From Datura wrightii (taxonomy: Eukaryota; Streptophyta; Magnoliopsida; Solanales; Solanaceae): DNA of 64,000 nucleotides. Positions 23,441-36,919 of the stretch are shown piece after piece. A program made the translations under genes and the position numbers. The stretch covers positions 101,532,501-101,596,500 of the forward strand of contig JASDFA010000003.1 in assembly GCA_035772735.1 (NCBI GenBank). The letters are read 5' to 3'. Below the pieces are notes generated by a model. It was not told the DNA's origin, made no database searches, and was given only the letters and a program-made list of their open reading frames with translations. Each line of letters starts with the position of its first letter. Position 1 is the first letter of the stretch.

Positions 23441-25806
23441 TGTAATGCCCCGGAAACTCTAAGACCAGACCCGGGAGTTGAAATGGAGAAAATAGAATTT
23501 TCTGCACTAGATCACAGAACAAGTCATTTTGTGACCTGTGGGGTAGACCACGAGTCATGAAGTGACTCGTGGTGAGGTATAGGGCTTGAGTTGAAATTTT
23601 GGGTGTTGAAGTCCCCACGGATGTGACCATAAGTTGTGGTCATACCCCACGACTCGTTGAGTCAGTCGTGGGCAAGGGTTAAAGGAAAATGAAGGAGACC
23701 TGGAAGTGTACCCTACGGAAGGTTCCCACGAGTCGTGGTCACTCACCATGATTCATGGGATGAGTCATGGTCAGCATGTTGGAAATGATTTGAGGTTTGG
23801 GCAGTGTTGGCGACAGGTGGGTCACCACGAGTCGTGGTGCCCCTTGTGGTGATCAATAGAGGGAATTGGCAGTGCACTTGATGGTTGTGACCATGAGTCG
23901 TGGTCACTGGGCACGATCCGTGAAGTCCCTCGTGGGGGCCTGACAATCAGTTTTTCCTGCGAATTTCCTGAGGGTGTTTTAGTAATTTCCTAATCTCCTA
24001 GACTCTAAATTATGTTGTTTAGGTCTATTTTAAGGGAATCTAGAGGGGCTAAACAGTTCCCCCCTCATTCCTACTCAGATTTTCAGAGAAATTAGCATAA
24101 AGAGCTCTCAAGCAAGGTCTAGGGTTCCTCACCAATTGTGGCCATTCAAGCTTCTTTCTCTAGGAAAATTTTAGCCAGGTATATGGGAATTCAACAAGGG
24201 AATAGTTCTTCCCTTGTGTCCCAAAGATCCTTCTTTATTTTCTCTATTAGTTCTAGCCCCGAGACTTTCGAATGTGATCAAATTATCTGCCAGACCTCGT
24301 TTAAATCTTGTGGAATATCATTTATGTTTAATGTTGATGTTTATCCACCATTTTATGTCTATGTTGTTGCTTGTTCCTGTAATGTGAAATCTATCCCTAG
24401 TCTTGAGCACAAAAAAACTAGAATCTTGAAAGAGTGTTTACATATCGAAATTTTGCTTGCTTCTATCAGTGTTGGGGACTCCCATGTTGTTAATTGTATT
24501 TAAAATCAATCATACTATTGTCAGTTTAGTTTCAGTCAAAATGTTAGAATATCCAGTGTTAGTCAGAAATGTCAGCTACACAGTTAGACTATAGAAATTC
24601 CTGAGGTGTTAGTAATGCCAACAGTTATTAGAAATAGTCTCAGTATCAGTTTTAGTGGTTCTTTAGGCGGTCATGACACTTTCACATAAGAAGCTCTGGC
24701 CAGCCTTAGGACCCTAGTTTCAGATTACAATTTGTTCTTTAGACAGTTACGACACTTCCAGAGAAGCAACTCTGACTAGTCTTAAAACCCAGCTACAGAA
24801 TCCGGTCCAATAATACTCTCAAGGTGCTTCCAGATAGGTATTCCTAACTAGTCTAAGGCTCCAGCTTCAAGCTATCAGCTTAGTATTCAGTCTAGGACTA
24901 TCCAGTGGGAGTAGGACTTAGCACTGAGTGGACCGGGGTTCCAGCGCACCCAGGTTCCCAGAACTACGTTTCCAACTTAGGTTACAGTTCATTAGCCTCA
25001 TGGCCCCAGACTCTTGATCACCCAGTTCATGCCTTTACACCCTAGCAAGGTATATTGGGTCATACCTGGGGTGTATACATCGGACTCCACATCTAGCTCA
25101 CGTGGTTATATGTTGGTTATAAACTCTCCCTAGTTAGCTCAGTTTAGTCTCAAATTAGTCAGTTCAGTTTTAGTTTGCTCAGTTCAGCACAGTTAGTTCA
25201 GACTTAGAAATATCAGACTTAGGGCATGTCTTTGACCATCAAACAAGGTCATCTTGACCATCTCAGTATATTTCAGTTATTTCAGTTTAGTATATCGGTG
25301 GTCATTACATGCCATTTCAGTTTAGTTATTTATATCCAGTATTATGTTTTCTCCTGCTTACTCAGTACATTCAAAGTACTGGCGCATACTTCCTATGTTG
25401 TATCGTTTTATGATACAGCCACAGGTTCTCAATCTCAGCGCCGTTTATAGATCTCTTCGAGTGATTTTAGTAGCAACAGTGGTGATTCCTCATCTTTCGA
25501 GGGTGACATTTCATTTATTTCAGTTAATTTCCTTTCAGTTAGAATTTAGAGTTAGCTGGGGGCTTGTCCCAGCAACTCATCATTAGTAGATGGCTTTCAG
25601 ACAGAGTTTTTAGATATTTAATATTATTGTTCTTTCATATGTATGAACTTTCTGTTAAATTAGTTTTTCTTAAATGATTTCGCTATTTAAAGCTTCTTCT
25701 ATGTTTTACTCAGAATACCAGTGTATGATAGACTAGGGGTTGACTTGGGGTTACTTGTGACTCCAACTACCATGTCCCATCCAGGGTGTAAGCTCGGGGC
25801 ATGACA
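23441..25806 (+). mobile_element. Solo LTR of a Del/Tekay-like family
   Basis: A 2366-bp unit from TGTAATGCCCCGGAAACTCT to GGGGCATGACA, flanked exactly by GAAGT (23436-23440 and 25807-25811). Opening and ending agree with the other Del-like LTRs here. Perfect or near-perfect inverted CGACTCGTGG modules are dense at 23520-23940. Short ORFs such as 24138-24503 fall inside the LTR and show no family features. No internal region remains. Confidence 0.9.
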
Positions 25807-25811
25807 GAAGT

Positions 25812-26867
25812 AGTCACCACCTTCGTTGCAGCAAGCTCGCTATAGCTGCCAACAAGCCATGACGACAAAACTCGACTGACCGAGCCCGCTTTACTTGACT
25901 CCGTCTTGCATCGATATTCACTTGTCACTTATACCTGTTATTCATGGAATAAAATCTTCTACAAATAAAATTTTAATTCTTATGCTTGTATTATTGAAGA
26001 TTCAATAATGACTGGACGAGTTGTTACATAAAGTAGAAAGAAATGTTAAAGGGGACATGACAAGGCGAGTTAAATTTTAGTGGGTTAAAGTTATTTTTTT
26101 CCTTCACCACCTTGCTCCATTTATCTTGTAACTTTTGTGTGTTTACTTCTTTATTTTGAACACCCTTAGTGAAAATTCTGACTCCGCTACTGGCCATAAA
26201 AGATCATTTTATGGTTTATATTTTTGTCTTATTCTTAATAGAAAATTGGTGTTTTCAAAAAGTTTGTTATACGTAGGTTGAGTCCATACGTGAATTTCTA
26301 AATAAAATAAAATATCAGTATAATTAAAATAAAGTTTGATTAAATAACTATACAAGAAATATAAAATACATATGTAAAATGATCCACGTGAATTACGTTA
26401 GAACTAAAAGTTTAGAGACGGAAACCATCATTTTTCAAGATCTATCATGTCAAATCATCAAGAACATATTTAAAACTAGACGTGGAAGCGTATTTGAATT
26501 CATTATTACCATAGTGATTCTCCATCTTGCGGTTATCGGTCTTTCATACCAAGACGTAGGCGGCTCTTAACTTTTCTGATGATGTGATATCAGGAAAAAA
26601 AAAACTCTACCTCTGATTTGTAAACCAAAACCCTATTATGTTTGCACAAATTTATGTAATTCTAATTTAGTTCATCATTAAACTAGAAGTTATATTTGGG
26701 AATCTACACATAAGACACCATATTTTATGAGGTATCTAATAGATCCATTTAATTGTGAACCTTAGTAGATCACTTATAATTTGGGCCAATCTTTTGAATG
26801 AAAGTGAATAACATATAATATATATTATTCTAAATATTGGAAGCCCAAAGTTAAAATCTGAAAGATC
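25812..26867. other. Unassigned AT-rich sequence
   Basis: About 1 kb without a supported gene, repeat partner or terminal motif. The start (25812-25930) has higher GC content and may be interior sequence of the truncated Del-like element to its left. The rest is AT-rich, and the longest ORFs are about 63 codons. I see nothing I can name. Confidence 0.4.
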
Positions 26868-28127
26868 AATATGTCTATCAAATATAGAAGAGCAATTTTC
26901 ATAATTAGTACTAGATAGTAAAATAATTACAGAAAATAGCATGATTTATCTTATTTACATAAAATAGCATTTTTTTCCTTTTTGATACTGTAACACCCCA
27001 AGAGTTTCTTAGATCAGACCCCAGAGTTAGTGTCACGACCCAAACATAGGCCCGGATCGAGACACGGGACAAGAAATCCCGAGAGGCTCCAAGTCGACCC
27101 ATGGAATGAACATACATCTAACTCATTCACAGATAAGCGGAAGATCATCATAGATAACATAGCAGAAGTCTAAACAAAACATAACATCTTAATACATACA
27201 GAAGTCTAGAGATGAATACAAACTATGTCCAAAAAAACCTCTAATACTGACGAGTTGATGGGACAAGAATCCAACTAACTCACTATAGTCTGAAAATTGA
27301 AAAGATGAAATACAACTAGCAAGAAGGGCCCTCGCAAGATGAGGACTCACCAACTGAGACTGAGGAAATCTAACTCTGGGAATCTGACTAGCGGCAGGAC
27401 TGAGTTTGGATATCGGAGCCTGTATCATAAAATGATACAACATAGAGTATGCAATCAGTACGTGGAATGTACCGAGTATGCAAGGTAAGTAAAACCACAA
27501 TATGTCTATCAAATATAAAATAGCAATTTTCATAATTAGTACCAGATAGTAAAATAATTACAGAAAATAGCATGATTTATCTTATTTACATAAAATAGCA
27601 TTTTTTTCCTTTTTGATACTGTAACACCCCAAGAGTTTCTAGATCAGACCCCAGAGTTAGTGTCACGACCCAAACATAGGCTGGATCGAGACACGGGACA
27701 AGAAATCCCGAGAGGCTCCAAGTCGACCCATGGCATGAACATACATCTAACTCATTCATAGATAAGCGGAAGATCGTCATAGATAACATAGTAGAAGTCT
27801 AAACAAAACATAACATCTTAATACATATAGAAGTCTAGAGCTGAATACAAACTATGTCCAAAAAAGCCTCTAATACTGACGAGTTGATGGGACAAGAATC
27901 CAACTAACTCACTATAGTTTGAAAACTGAAAAGATGAAATACAACTAGCAAGAAGGGCCCTTGCAAGATGAGGACTCACCAACTGAGACTGAGGAAATCT
28001 AACTCTGGGAATCTGACTAGCGACAGGACTGAGTTTGGATATCGGAGCCTGTATCATAAAATGATACAACATAGAGTATGCAATCAGTACGTGGAATGTA
28101 CCGAGTATGCAAGGTAAGTAAAACCAC
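26868..28127. repeat. Tandem duplication, two copies of about 630 bp
   Basis: 26868-27498 is repeated at 27499-28127 with few differences. Each copy holds about 130 bp of flanking DNA, the first 42 bp of a plus-strand Del-like LTR (TGTAACACCCCAAGAG), and then the left end of a minus-strand LTR (TGTCACGACCC). The join lies at the short match CAATATGTC, which suggests a microhomology event after the insertion. Confidence 0.88.
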
Positions 28128-28643
28128 TAAGTAAGTAAAATCATTAAACATGAATAATATAAAACATAATCAAGATAAGATTATGAGAGTAGGGCTTGCA
28201 TGCTATTTTCTGAGACCATGATCTGATCATAACTGAACATCATAATTGAATCGAATCACCCAAAACTGAAAACTGATAATATAAGTAAAACTGAACATTG
28301 GGTCAAACCTGCTGAAAAAATAATATCATGACTGATGTACATGCATAACTGAAATCATGAGGAACAGACTCGTTATTTAACCAACATTACCCCGATAGAG
28401 CTTACGTGGTCCTGACTATCACACTCAAGTGGACAAAGTCGTCCAAAGCTTTTCCAGGGCTAAGGACGCTACATGATATCGATATCAAGTTGAAGGCCCC
28501 TTAGGGACAGGGGAAGCTTACAATGGAGGTCCCAAATAATCTGAACATACATGGCGTGTAGTTCTGAGGCATAGAGTTGACCGACCCTTAGCCTACTCGG
28601 TGCTAGACACTACTCCCAAAAACATGCATATGCTCTCCATCAT

Positions 28644-31600
28644 TGTAACACCCTGAAAGTTTCTAAGATCAGACCCCAGACTTAAAGAAAGAATTCAGAA
28701 GGAAAATGGAAATTTCACCACAGAACAAGTCATGGTACGACTCGTTAGATGACTCTATGAGTCGTGGTGAGACTCGTGGCAAGCAGTCAGTGAAGTCCTA
28801 TTCAGAGCTTTGAGGTAACAACCCACGTCATGACTCGTGCGGTAAGTAGATGAGTCGTGAGGTTCTTTTCACGAGCGCCAACCTAAATGTCAAGACTCCA
28901 GGGGACGGGAGACTTGATGACTTGTTAAGTCCAGTAACAAGTCGTCCTGAAAGTCGCTGAGGAGAAGTGCATAATAAGGGTTTCATTGACAACATAAGGT
29001 GACCACAAACCGTTGGGTGAGGCAACGACCCATTGCAATGATTGTCGAAAGAATGTCAGCCTTGAGGCAGTGGCAACGACGAGGGGAGACAACGAGTCAT
29101 CATAGCAAGTCACGACTCATTGTATCAGTCGTGGGATGAAAGAACGGGATGGTTGGCTTTAGTGCTAACGAAAGGATCCACGAGTCGTTATGTCAAACAG
29201 CGACTCATGACGTCAGTCGTCGGCAGGTTCGTGGGATTTTTGAGAAAGTTCCAGTACACTCCACAACTTGGTACCATCAGTCATTGTCGACCCCATGACT
29301 CGTGAAGTGCCTCGTGGGGACTGGTTGATGGATTTTGTCCTGCGAATTCCCAAGGGTGATTTCATAAAATCCTATGCTCCTAACTCTTAAACTACGTCAT
29401 TTTGGGTATCTAGTGGGACGATTTTAAGGGGATACCTAAACTAATCCCTCATTCCATCCAAAAACACTCCCAACATCCTTCTTTCTCTTCTCTCTTAAGT
29501 ATCAAGATCACCTAGGGTTTCCTTCAAGGGATTCGATATCCGAATTCTAGTGGAAGACTTCATCAAGCCAGTATGTGGGACTTCAACAAGGATCTCCTTT
29601 CATCCTTGTCTCCCGATTTTATGTTAAAACCCTAATTACTTGATTTTTTTTGAAAAGTATGTCTTAAGATCTCAATCTATGCATGATCTCTCACATGTCT
29701 TCCATGAATTTCAAGACCCTCATGATAAGCAACAATGTATGTTAATTACTCCCAAATTCATGATTTAGGTATATGATGATAGTAGCATGATTTATAGAAT
29801 TTTATCATGAATTAGCACTATTTTCAAGTTATGGTTCTTATGAAGTATCTACATGATTTTATCATGATTTCAGTATATATGTTTAAAGTAGGAGTTGAAT
29901 CTATGAGTTTGCCAAAATATGGAACCCATAATTTATATTACGCTCTTGGCTCCCGATTCTATGAATTTAGTAAGAAAAGAATGTCTATGATTTTCCCTAG
30001 ACTCTCAAGCCTCTGGTTAGCTGAGAGTTCCCTAGTCTTGATCCTTATCACAAATTAGGGTAGGACTTGCATGATTTGGACTCCAGCAGAAATGTTACGT
30101 TGATATGTTATATTTTGTTCGAGTTAGGAATTATAATATAGATCCATGAGTAGAAGTTAATATCTTGGTTTCTTCAGACTCAGAGTCTAGTTAATACTCA
30201 AAACACTTAGAGTTTTACAGAAAGGTCAGTTGTCAGTGTTGGGATTTCCCATGTTGTTAATATCGGTTGATTATCATAGTCAGTTCATGTTAGTTCAGTT
30301 TCAGTCAGATTACTAGCCTACTTAGTGTCAGTCAAGAAATGTCAGCTGATCAGTTTGACTATAGAATTTCCTGAGGTGTCTGTATTACCTCCCAGTTATC
30401 GGAATCAGATTCAGAATTCATTTTATTAGTCCACTGGGCAGTTGTGACACTTGAGATATATAACTCTGACTAGCCTTAGGACTTCAATTCAGATTACAAT
30501 TTGTTCTTTAGACGGTTACGACGCTTCCAAATAAGCAGCTCTTACCAATCTTAGAACACCAGTTTCCAGATCCGTTCCAATAAGACTCTCAGGGTACTTC
30601 CAAACAAGTATCCCTGACTTATTCTTGGGCCCCAGCTTCGAGCTATCAGCTTTGCAATAGTAGTCATGTTAGGACTATCCAGTGGGAGAAGGACTTAGCA
30701 CTGAGAGGGTCGGGGTTCCAGCGCACCCAGGTTCCCAGAACTATGTTGCCACCGTGTGTTATTTTATTGGCCTCATGGCCACAGACAGTGATCTCACAGT
30801 CCATGCCTTTATACGCTGACAAGGTATATTGGGTCCTACCGATGAGGTGTGTACATCGGACTCCACGTCTAGCTCAAGTGGTTATATTTCAGTTATAAAC
30901 TCTCCCACTAGTCAGTACAGTCTTAGTTTAACTTAACTTAGAACAGTTTCAGTTTACTCGGTTCAAATCAGTTCAATATAGTTAGTTTAGATTAGTATCT
31001 CAAATTCAGGACATTTCTATGACCATCAGACCGGGCAATTTAACCATTTATGTTGTACTTTTCTCCCACTTACTTAGTACATTCAAAGTACTGACACATA
31101 CCTTTTATGCTGTATCATTTTATGATACGGCCGCAGTTCTCAGACTCAACGCCATTAGTAGATTTTCTGAGGTGATATCAGCTATACTAGTGGTGAGTCC
31201 TCATCTTTCAAGGATGAGTGTTATTTCTTTTCGACTATATATATATATATATACATATTTTTTTCAGTTATACTTAGAGTTAGTTGGGGGCTTGTCCCAA
31301 CAACTAATCAGATAGATGGCTTTTAGACATAGTTAGAGAACCAAATTTTTAGTTTGTTTTCAGTTGTATAAAACTTTATGACTTAGTTCTTCTTCTTAAA
31401 GGTTTTATCTTATTATTTTAATACTTCCGCTATGTTTATATTCAAATTACCAGTGTTATGATTGACCATGAGTTGACTTGGGGTTACTTGTAACTCTAAA
31501 TACCGTGTCTCGTTCAGGGCATGACCCGAACATAAACCTGGATAGTAACACGGGACAAGGGACCCCGAGAGGACCCAAGTCGATGCATGGAATAAGAATA

Positions 31601-33670
31601 TGTCTACTTCATTCATTATAAGCGGAAGACTAATCACAAGGCATAGCAGAAACGTAAGCATAATCATGAAAGGTCATAATAGACATACATAGGTTGAGTA
31701 CTACACACTGTCTGAAAGCCTCTAACATGTAAGATGGGTTGATGGTACAACACCCCCAACTAACCCGGCCAAATACTGAAATATAGAACATCATACATGC
31801 TTAATCAAACGACCCTCAAAACATGAGGACTCACCAACAAAGCTGAAAGCGAACTCTGGGATGGACTAAGGATGAGGATGAGCCTGAAAGCCGAGTCCTA
31901 TATCATAAAATGACACGACATAGAAAGTATGCGGTCAGTACGTGGAATGTTTCAAGTATACAGGGTAAGTAAAACGGACATTTAAAATATGTAAAATCTC
32001 ATAAGACATCATAAGAGTAGGAAATCATACTCATGTCTTAAATATCGTAACATAACATATAAAAAGGCTTAAGGTTTTCAAAGCATCCGTAATACAATCG
32101 TAATCATAAACATGAGAGGAGAGCCAAAATGAACATTTCTTGAGACAACATACATAATCATAAACATGCATAAATCATGAGGAATAGTGGGAGATTCTCT
32201 TAACCGACATACCCCATATGAGCACACATGAAGCCCAACTTGTGACCCTAATCGGGAGGGTGTTCGTACCTTGCCAAGGGTAGAACTATGAAGGGCGTGA
32301 TCACACCTGAGAAGGGGACAAATGGGTCAGGGAAAGTCACAAGGGAGGTCCCAACATACCTACGGTGACACGCAGTTTATGAGATCCGGGGCAGAACCTA
32401 GGCCCCGAACCTACTCGGTGTTCAATACTACTCCCAAAAAATATACAGTGCTCATAATATAACATGCATGAGTTCATGGGCTAGTTAAATAATGATACGC
32501 ATAAACATGCTTGTAAATACGTGAACTAGCCATGAATCAAGGCTTGTGAGTCGGCCAAAACATAATTTATAAATCATAGGGTTTATGCATACTTATAGAT
32601 CATACATATAACTTGTAAATCATCAAACCATGATGGGTAATTGGATAAAACCATATTTAAAATCATAAATCATGTTGGGCTTGTAAATATCATCAATTCT
32701 AGAGAAGATCATAAATCGATTCATCGTTGATCATGCTTAAATAGGCTTGATTTAGTAAAAATCAAAATCAATAAGTTTATAAGTAAAATAATTGTAAAAT
32801 CTAATCAAAATCCATAAAATATGATGTAAATCATAATTCATAAAAGCCTATTAGTAAATCATTAGATTTTCACTAAATCGAATTCAAAACCCCTTAAGAT
32901 TTTTGATAGATTTTCAAAAATTAGTAGAGAATGGGCATGGGTGTGAACAAAAGCACCTATTTGTAACCCTACATACCTGATGGAAGATGAATCTTACTCT
33001 CCCTTGAATGCCCAAACGAAGGTTGAAAGAGATTGAATATTTCTAGATTGGTTACCCTCTCAAATCTCTTCTACTTTGCATGCATGGATGGAAAATGAGT
33101 AATTTAAATTTAACCCTATAAAAGATCATTATTCATACCCCAAAATGTCGTAGTTTTGGCTTTAGGAACTTAACAATTATGAAAAGGCCCTTACTAATTC
33201 GCAGAAAAATAACTGCCAGGTGGTCCTAACGGACAACCTGATGACTCATTGCTGGAGGGCACGACTCGTTACTTCGCTCGTCAAGTACACTGTATCATCT
33301 ATTCTCCTAGGCTCATAACGGGTCACTTCATGAATCGTTAGGGGTGACCATGACTCATGGTCACCACTCGTTAAGTACACAGTCTCATTTCCAACTTTGG
33401 AATCCAAGCCTGCCGACGACTCACCCCATGAATCGTTAAGGCTTACAACGACTTGTAGGGACTCTTGTCAGGTACACTGCCCATCTCTCCTTTTCCCAAC
33501 TATTTTTCCTTCCCCACAAGTCACCTAACGACTCGTGGGCTGTCCTCACGAGTTGTGAGATGACTCATCCTGAGGCTGCAACAAAAATTTCCACTTTTTC
33601 CCCGTTTTAACTCTCGGGTCAGATCTTTGAGTTCCCGGGTATAACAAGGGTGTAAACTCGAGGCTTGACA
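28644..33670 (+). mobile_element. Solo LTR nested in the 3' LTR, itself interrupted
   Basis: Plus-strand Del-like LTR from TGTAACACCCTGAAAG to CTCGAGGCTTGACA, about 2.9 kb without its insertion. The flanks are ATCAT (28639-28643) and ATCGT (33671-33675), a target duplication with one change. It contains the minus-strand solo LTR 31520-33646 near its 3' end. Short (TA)n at about 31236-31253. Confidence 0.8.
31520..33646 (-). mobile_element. Solo LTR nested inside another solo LTR
   Basis: About 2.1 kb, minus strand, with the ending CATGACCCGAAC on the left and TTCCCGGGTATAACA on the right. AGGG stands at both sides (31516-31519 and 33647-33650), and after removing it the host LTR reads through as in 25770-25806. 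The leftmost bases seem lost, so only four bases of duplication remain. Third level of nesting. Confidence 0.78.
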
Positions 33671-34914
33671 ATCGTTTTTCAACGAAGCTGACCATCATCT
33701 AGTGACGAAGTTGACTCATTACATACATACATAAATCTAAAATCATAACATGAGGATCCTTGGCTCAAACCATACCACAAGCTGAAAATAGTGGGAGTCT
33801 TGACTCCAAAACCACGTGGTAAGCTAATTCATGAAATCATAAAACATATTGATCATATGGGCTTGCCCATTACATAATATTCTTGAAATAAACTTGATTC
33901 ACTTTGAAAACTTGAACATAAATATGGGTGTTTCGAAATCATATTTTCTTCATAACATCTCATCATGCTTGTACACATACTTCATAGATCTCAACTTTCA
34001 TGAACATTCATGGATGGGCATCATAGTTTAGAAAGCTTGAAAACATAATTTATAATTTAAAACATTGTAAAATCTGCCCATTAATCATAATTCTTCATTG
34101 AAAACTTGCTTAGATCATACCCATGATTGATTCTTAGGAATTTATGCATTGGGTAAAAACCCCATGGAATCATCAATTAGAACATCATGAATTGAGAGGG
34201 AATTGGGCATGGGTGTGGACTATTGCACCCATTCATAGTATTATGTACCTAAAGAGACCTGAATTCACCACTTCCTTGATTTCCCAAAGAGAATTGAAGA
34301 AGAACTTTGAAGAACTAGACGTGATCACCTCTCAAAACTTCTAAACTTGCATGCATGAATTAGGATAGGCTTAGAATGACTTAACCCTTCTTAAAACACT
34401 CTTTTATGAGCTTAAAATGACATAGTTTAGGCCGTAGGAACTTAGGAATTATGGAAAATCCCTTAATAAATTTTCCAGGAAAAACGTACTGCCAGTCCCA
34501 GCGAGGGACAGGATAGATCGTTACCAGTGACCACGACTTATGGTCACCAGTCGTCACCTTCACTACCTAAATTCTGCTAAGAGTCACCAAGGGGGACACC
34601 ACGACTCATGGTGTACCCGACAAGTCGTGGTGATGACCCATTAGGTGCACTGTCGATTTTCTCCTTCCTTCATATCATCCTTGACCATGGATGACATGAC
34701 GAGTCGTGATGCTGACATCTACTCGTAGTCACATCCGTGGTCACCCAAAAACCAAAATTTTCAACAAAGTCCTAGCTCTTCCCCACGGGTCACTTAATGA
34801 CTCGTGGAGTTCCTGACGGGTCACTAGACGACTCGTCCTGTGACTTGATGCAGAAATTTCTCTTTTCTCCATTTCAACTCCTGGGTCTGATCTTATGGCT
34901 TTCGGAGTATTACA

Positions 34915-34950
34915 TTATCTCCCCCTTGGAAACATTCGTCCTCAAATGTG
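34915..34950 (-). promoter_or_regulatory. Polypurine tract of the Del-like element
   Basis: The minus strand reads CAAGGGGGAGATAA directly before the 3' LTR start, with GAGGACGAATG a few bases further upstream. It is the expected plus-strand primer site and sets the orientation of the element. Confidence 0.75.
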
Positions 34951-35159
34951 GGAAAACATACTGGAAAGCAGAGAAATGCAATCATCTTACTCTAATACTG
35001 AACATACATGCTGAAAACTGATAGAGTGAGTGACTCCGATTTGAACTACATGACTGAACTGAATTCCTGAATCACACATACATCCATTTACATGAAATAA
35101 ACTGAGGTACATGAGCTGAACTTGAAACTGATTAGAGTATTAAGGAGGAAACTGATACC

Positions 35160-35648
35160 TCAAGCTGAAATTGAGCTGAAAGGGAATAGATGGGAGTATT
35201 TAGCCATCATATCGGCTTTAGCTTCCCATGTAGCTCCCTCAACATGTTGATTCCTCCATAAAACCTTGACTGAAGCTACTTCTTTATTTATTAGCTTACG
35301 AACCTGACGATCCAGTATATCCATCGGAACCTTTTCATAACTAAGGTTGTCTTTTACATCGACACTGTCCATCGAAACAACCAGAGCTAGATTACCAAAA
35401 CACTTCTTTAAGAGCGATATATGGAAAACTAGATGAACTAAAGCTAATTCTGAGGGCAACTCCAACTCATATGCTACCTTGCCAACCCGTTTCACAATCC
35501 GGTACGGGCTAACATAACGAGGGCTGAGTTTCCCTTTCTTTCTGAACCTTATCACTCCCTTCATGAGAGATACCTTCAGAAACACCCAATCATCGACTTC
35601 AAACTCAAGTTCTCTCCTCTTCACATTCGCATAGGACTTTTGGCGACT
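35160..35648 (-). pseudogene. Integrase C-terminal region with chromodomain
   Basis: The 154-residue frame opens with RRELEFEVDDWVFLKVS and KGKLSPRYVSPYRI, the GPY/F-like part of integrase. It then has AYELELPSEL..VHLVFHISLL. It closes with ILDRQVRKLINKEVASVKVLW and WEAKADM, the chromodomain-type tail of Del/Tekay elements. This tail is known to steer integration into heterochromatin. A TAA separates it from the integrase core upstream in the same polyprotein. The natural end is TGA at 35160-35162. Confidence 0.88.
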
Positions 35649-36919
35649 TTAAGCTATTTTCAACCTGTCCCTTATAAGCTGAAACTCCTCCATAGCCTTA
35701 TGGACTGAATCTGAACCTATCACTGCATATTCACCAACCTCAAACCAACCAATAGGCGATCTACATATCTGCCCATAGAGATCCTCAAACGGAGCCATCT
35801 TAATGTTGGAATGATAGTTGTTGTCAAACACAAACTCAATGAAAGGAAAATAATCATCCCAACTACCCTTGAAGTCAATCACACTTGCTCTCAACATATC
35901 CTCGAGAGTCTGAATAGTCCGCTCCGCCTGACCATCTGTTTGCGGGTGAAATGTTGTGCTAAGCTTAACTTGAGTACCAAGTCCCTTTTGAAACGATCTC
36001 CAAAACTGGGAGGTAAATTGAGTACCTCTATCTAATATGATAGACAAGGGAACTCCATGTAACTGAACTAGCTCCCGAATGTATAATTTAGCATAATCCT
36101 CCACTGAATTGGTAGATTTGACCAGTAAGAAACGAGTTGCTTTGGTCAACCTTTCCACCACCACCCAAATGGAGTCATACTGCCGACGAGTGCGAGGCAG
36201 CCTTGTGATGAAGTCCATATTAATCTCCTCCAACTTCCAAGTAGGAATACTGATGTCTTGAAGCATACCTCCCGGTCTTTGATGCTTAATGTTCACTTAC
36301 TGACAATTCAGACACTTAGCCACAAATTCCGCTATGTCCTTCCTCATGCCATTCCACCAATAGACTTCCCATAGGTCATGGTACATCTTGGTGGCACCTA
36401 GATGTATGAAATATCTGGAACCATGAGCCTTGTGCAATATTCGATCTCTCAAATCATCAACATCCGAAACACACAAACGACCTTAATATCGAAGCACACC
36501 ATCTCCCCCTTTGGAGAAGACCTCCACCTTTTAATTCCGAACATCTTCCTTCAACTTCATCAAAATAGGATCCTCATCTTGCCTAGCCTTAACATCGGTC
36601 ACCAAGGATGATTCTGACCTGTTTTACAGAACAACACCACCATTGGTCGAGTCAACCAAACGAACTCCTAACCGTGCAAGCTGATGCACATCTTTCACTA
36701 GCTCCTTCCTCCCCTCATCTACATGGGACACACTCTCCATAGAAAGTCTACTAAGAGCGTCTTCTACCACATTAGCCCTGCCCGGATGGTAAAGGATACT
36801 CAATCATAATCCTTGAGTAGCTCCAACCACCTCCTTTAACGTAGATTTAGATCCTTTTGGGTAAACCCATATTGTAGGATTTTGCGGTCCATAAACACAT
36901 CCACATGGACTCTATACAA
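35649..36919 (-). pseudogene. Integrase core, Del/Tekay-like
   Basis: The open part (36296-35649) has the three acidic residues of the DDE core: Asp in EINMDFITRLP, Asp in ILDRGTQFTS and Glu in GQAERTIQTLEDML. The zinc-binding Cys pair CLNC lies just upstream at about 36305, followed by a TAA stop. The N-terminal part up to 36919 is a poor frame with further stops. It would insert the element's DNA. Broken as it stands. Confidence 0.85.

Larger units (their letters stand above)
27661..34914 (-). repeat. 3' LTR of the Del/Tekay-like element, interrupted
   Basis: The minus-strand LTR starts at 34914 (TGTAATACTCCGAAAG) right after a purine tract and ends at 27661 (TGTCACGACCC on the plus strand). 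It is split by 28644-33670. Its own sequence is 27661-28643 and about 33676-34914, roughly 2.2 kb. The left part matches the truncated 5' LTR at 48360-49082, which shows that both belong to one element. The left end is duplicated at 27031 by the tandem duplication. Confidence 0.82.

Noticed and set aside
24138..24503. A 121-codon plus-strand ORF
   Set aside because: It lies wholly inside a solo LTR with exact target duplicates and has no domain or coding pattern.
31236..31253. The (TA)n run as a functional element
   Set aside because: It is a short microsatellite inside a solo LTR, with no sign of more.
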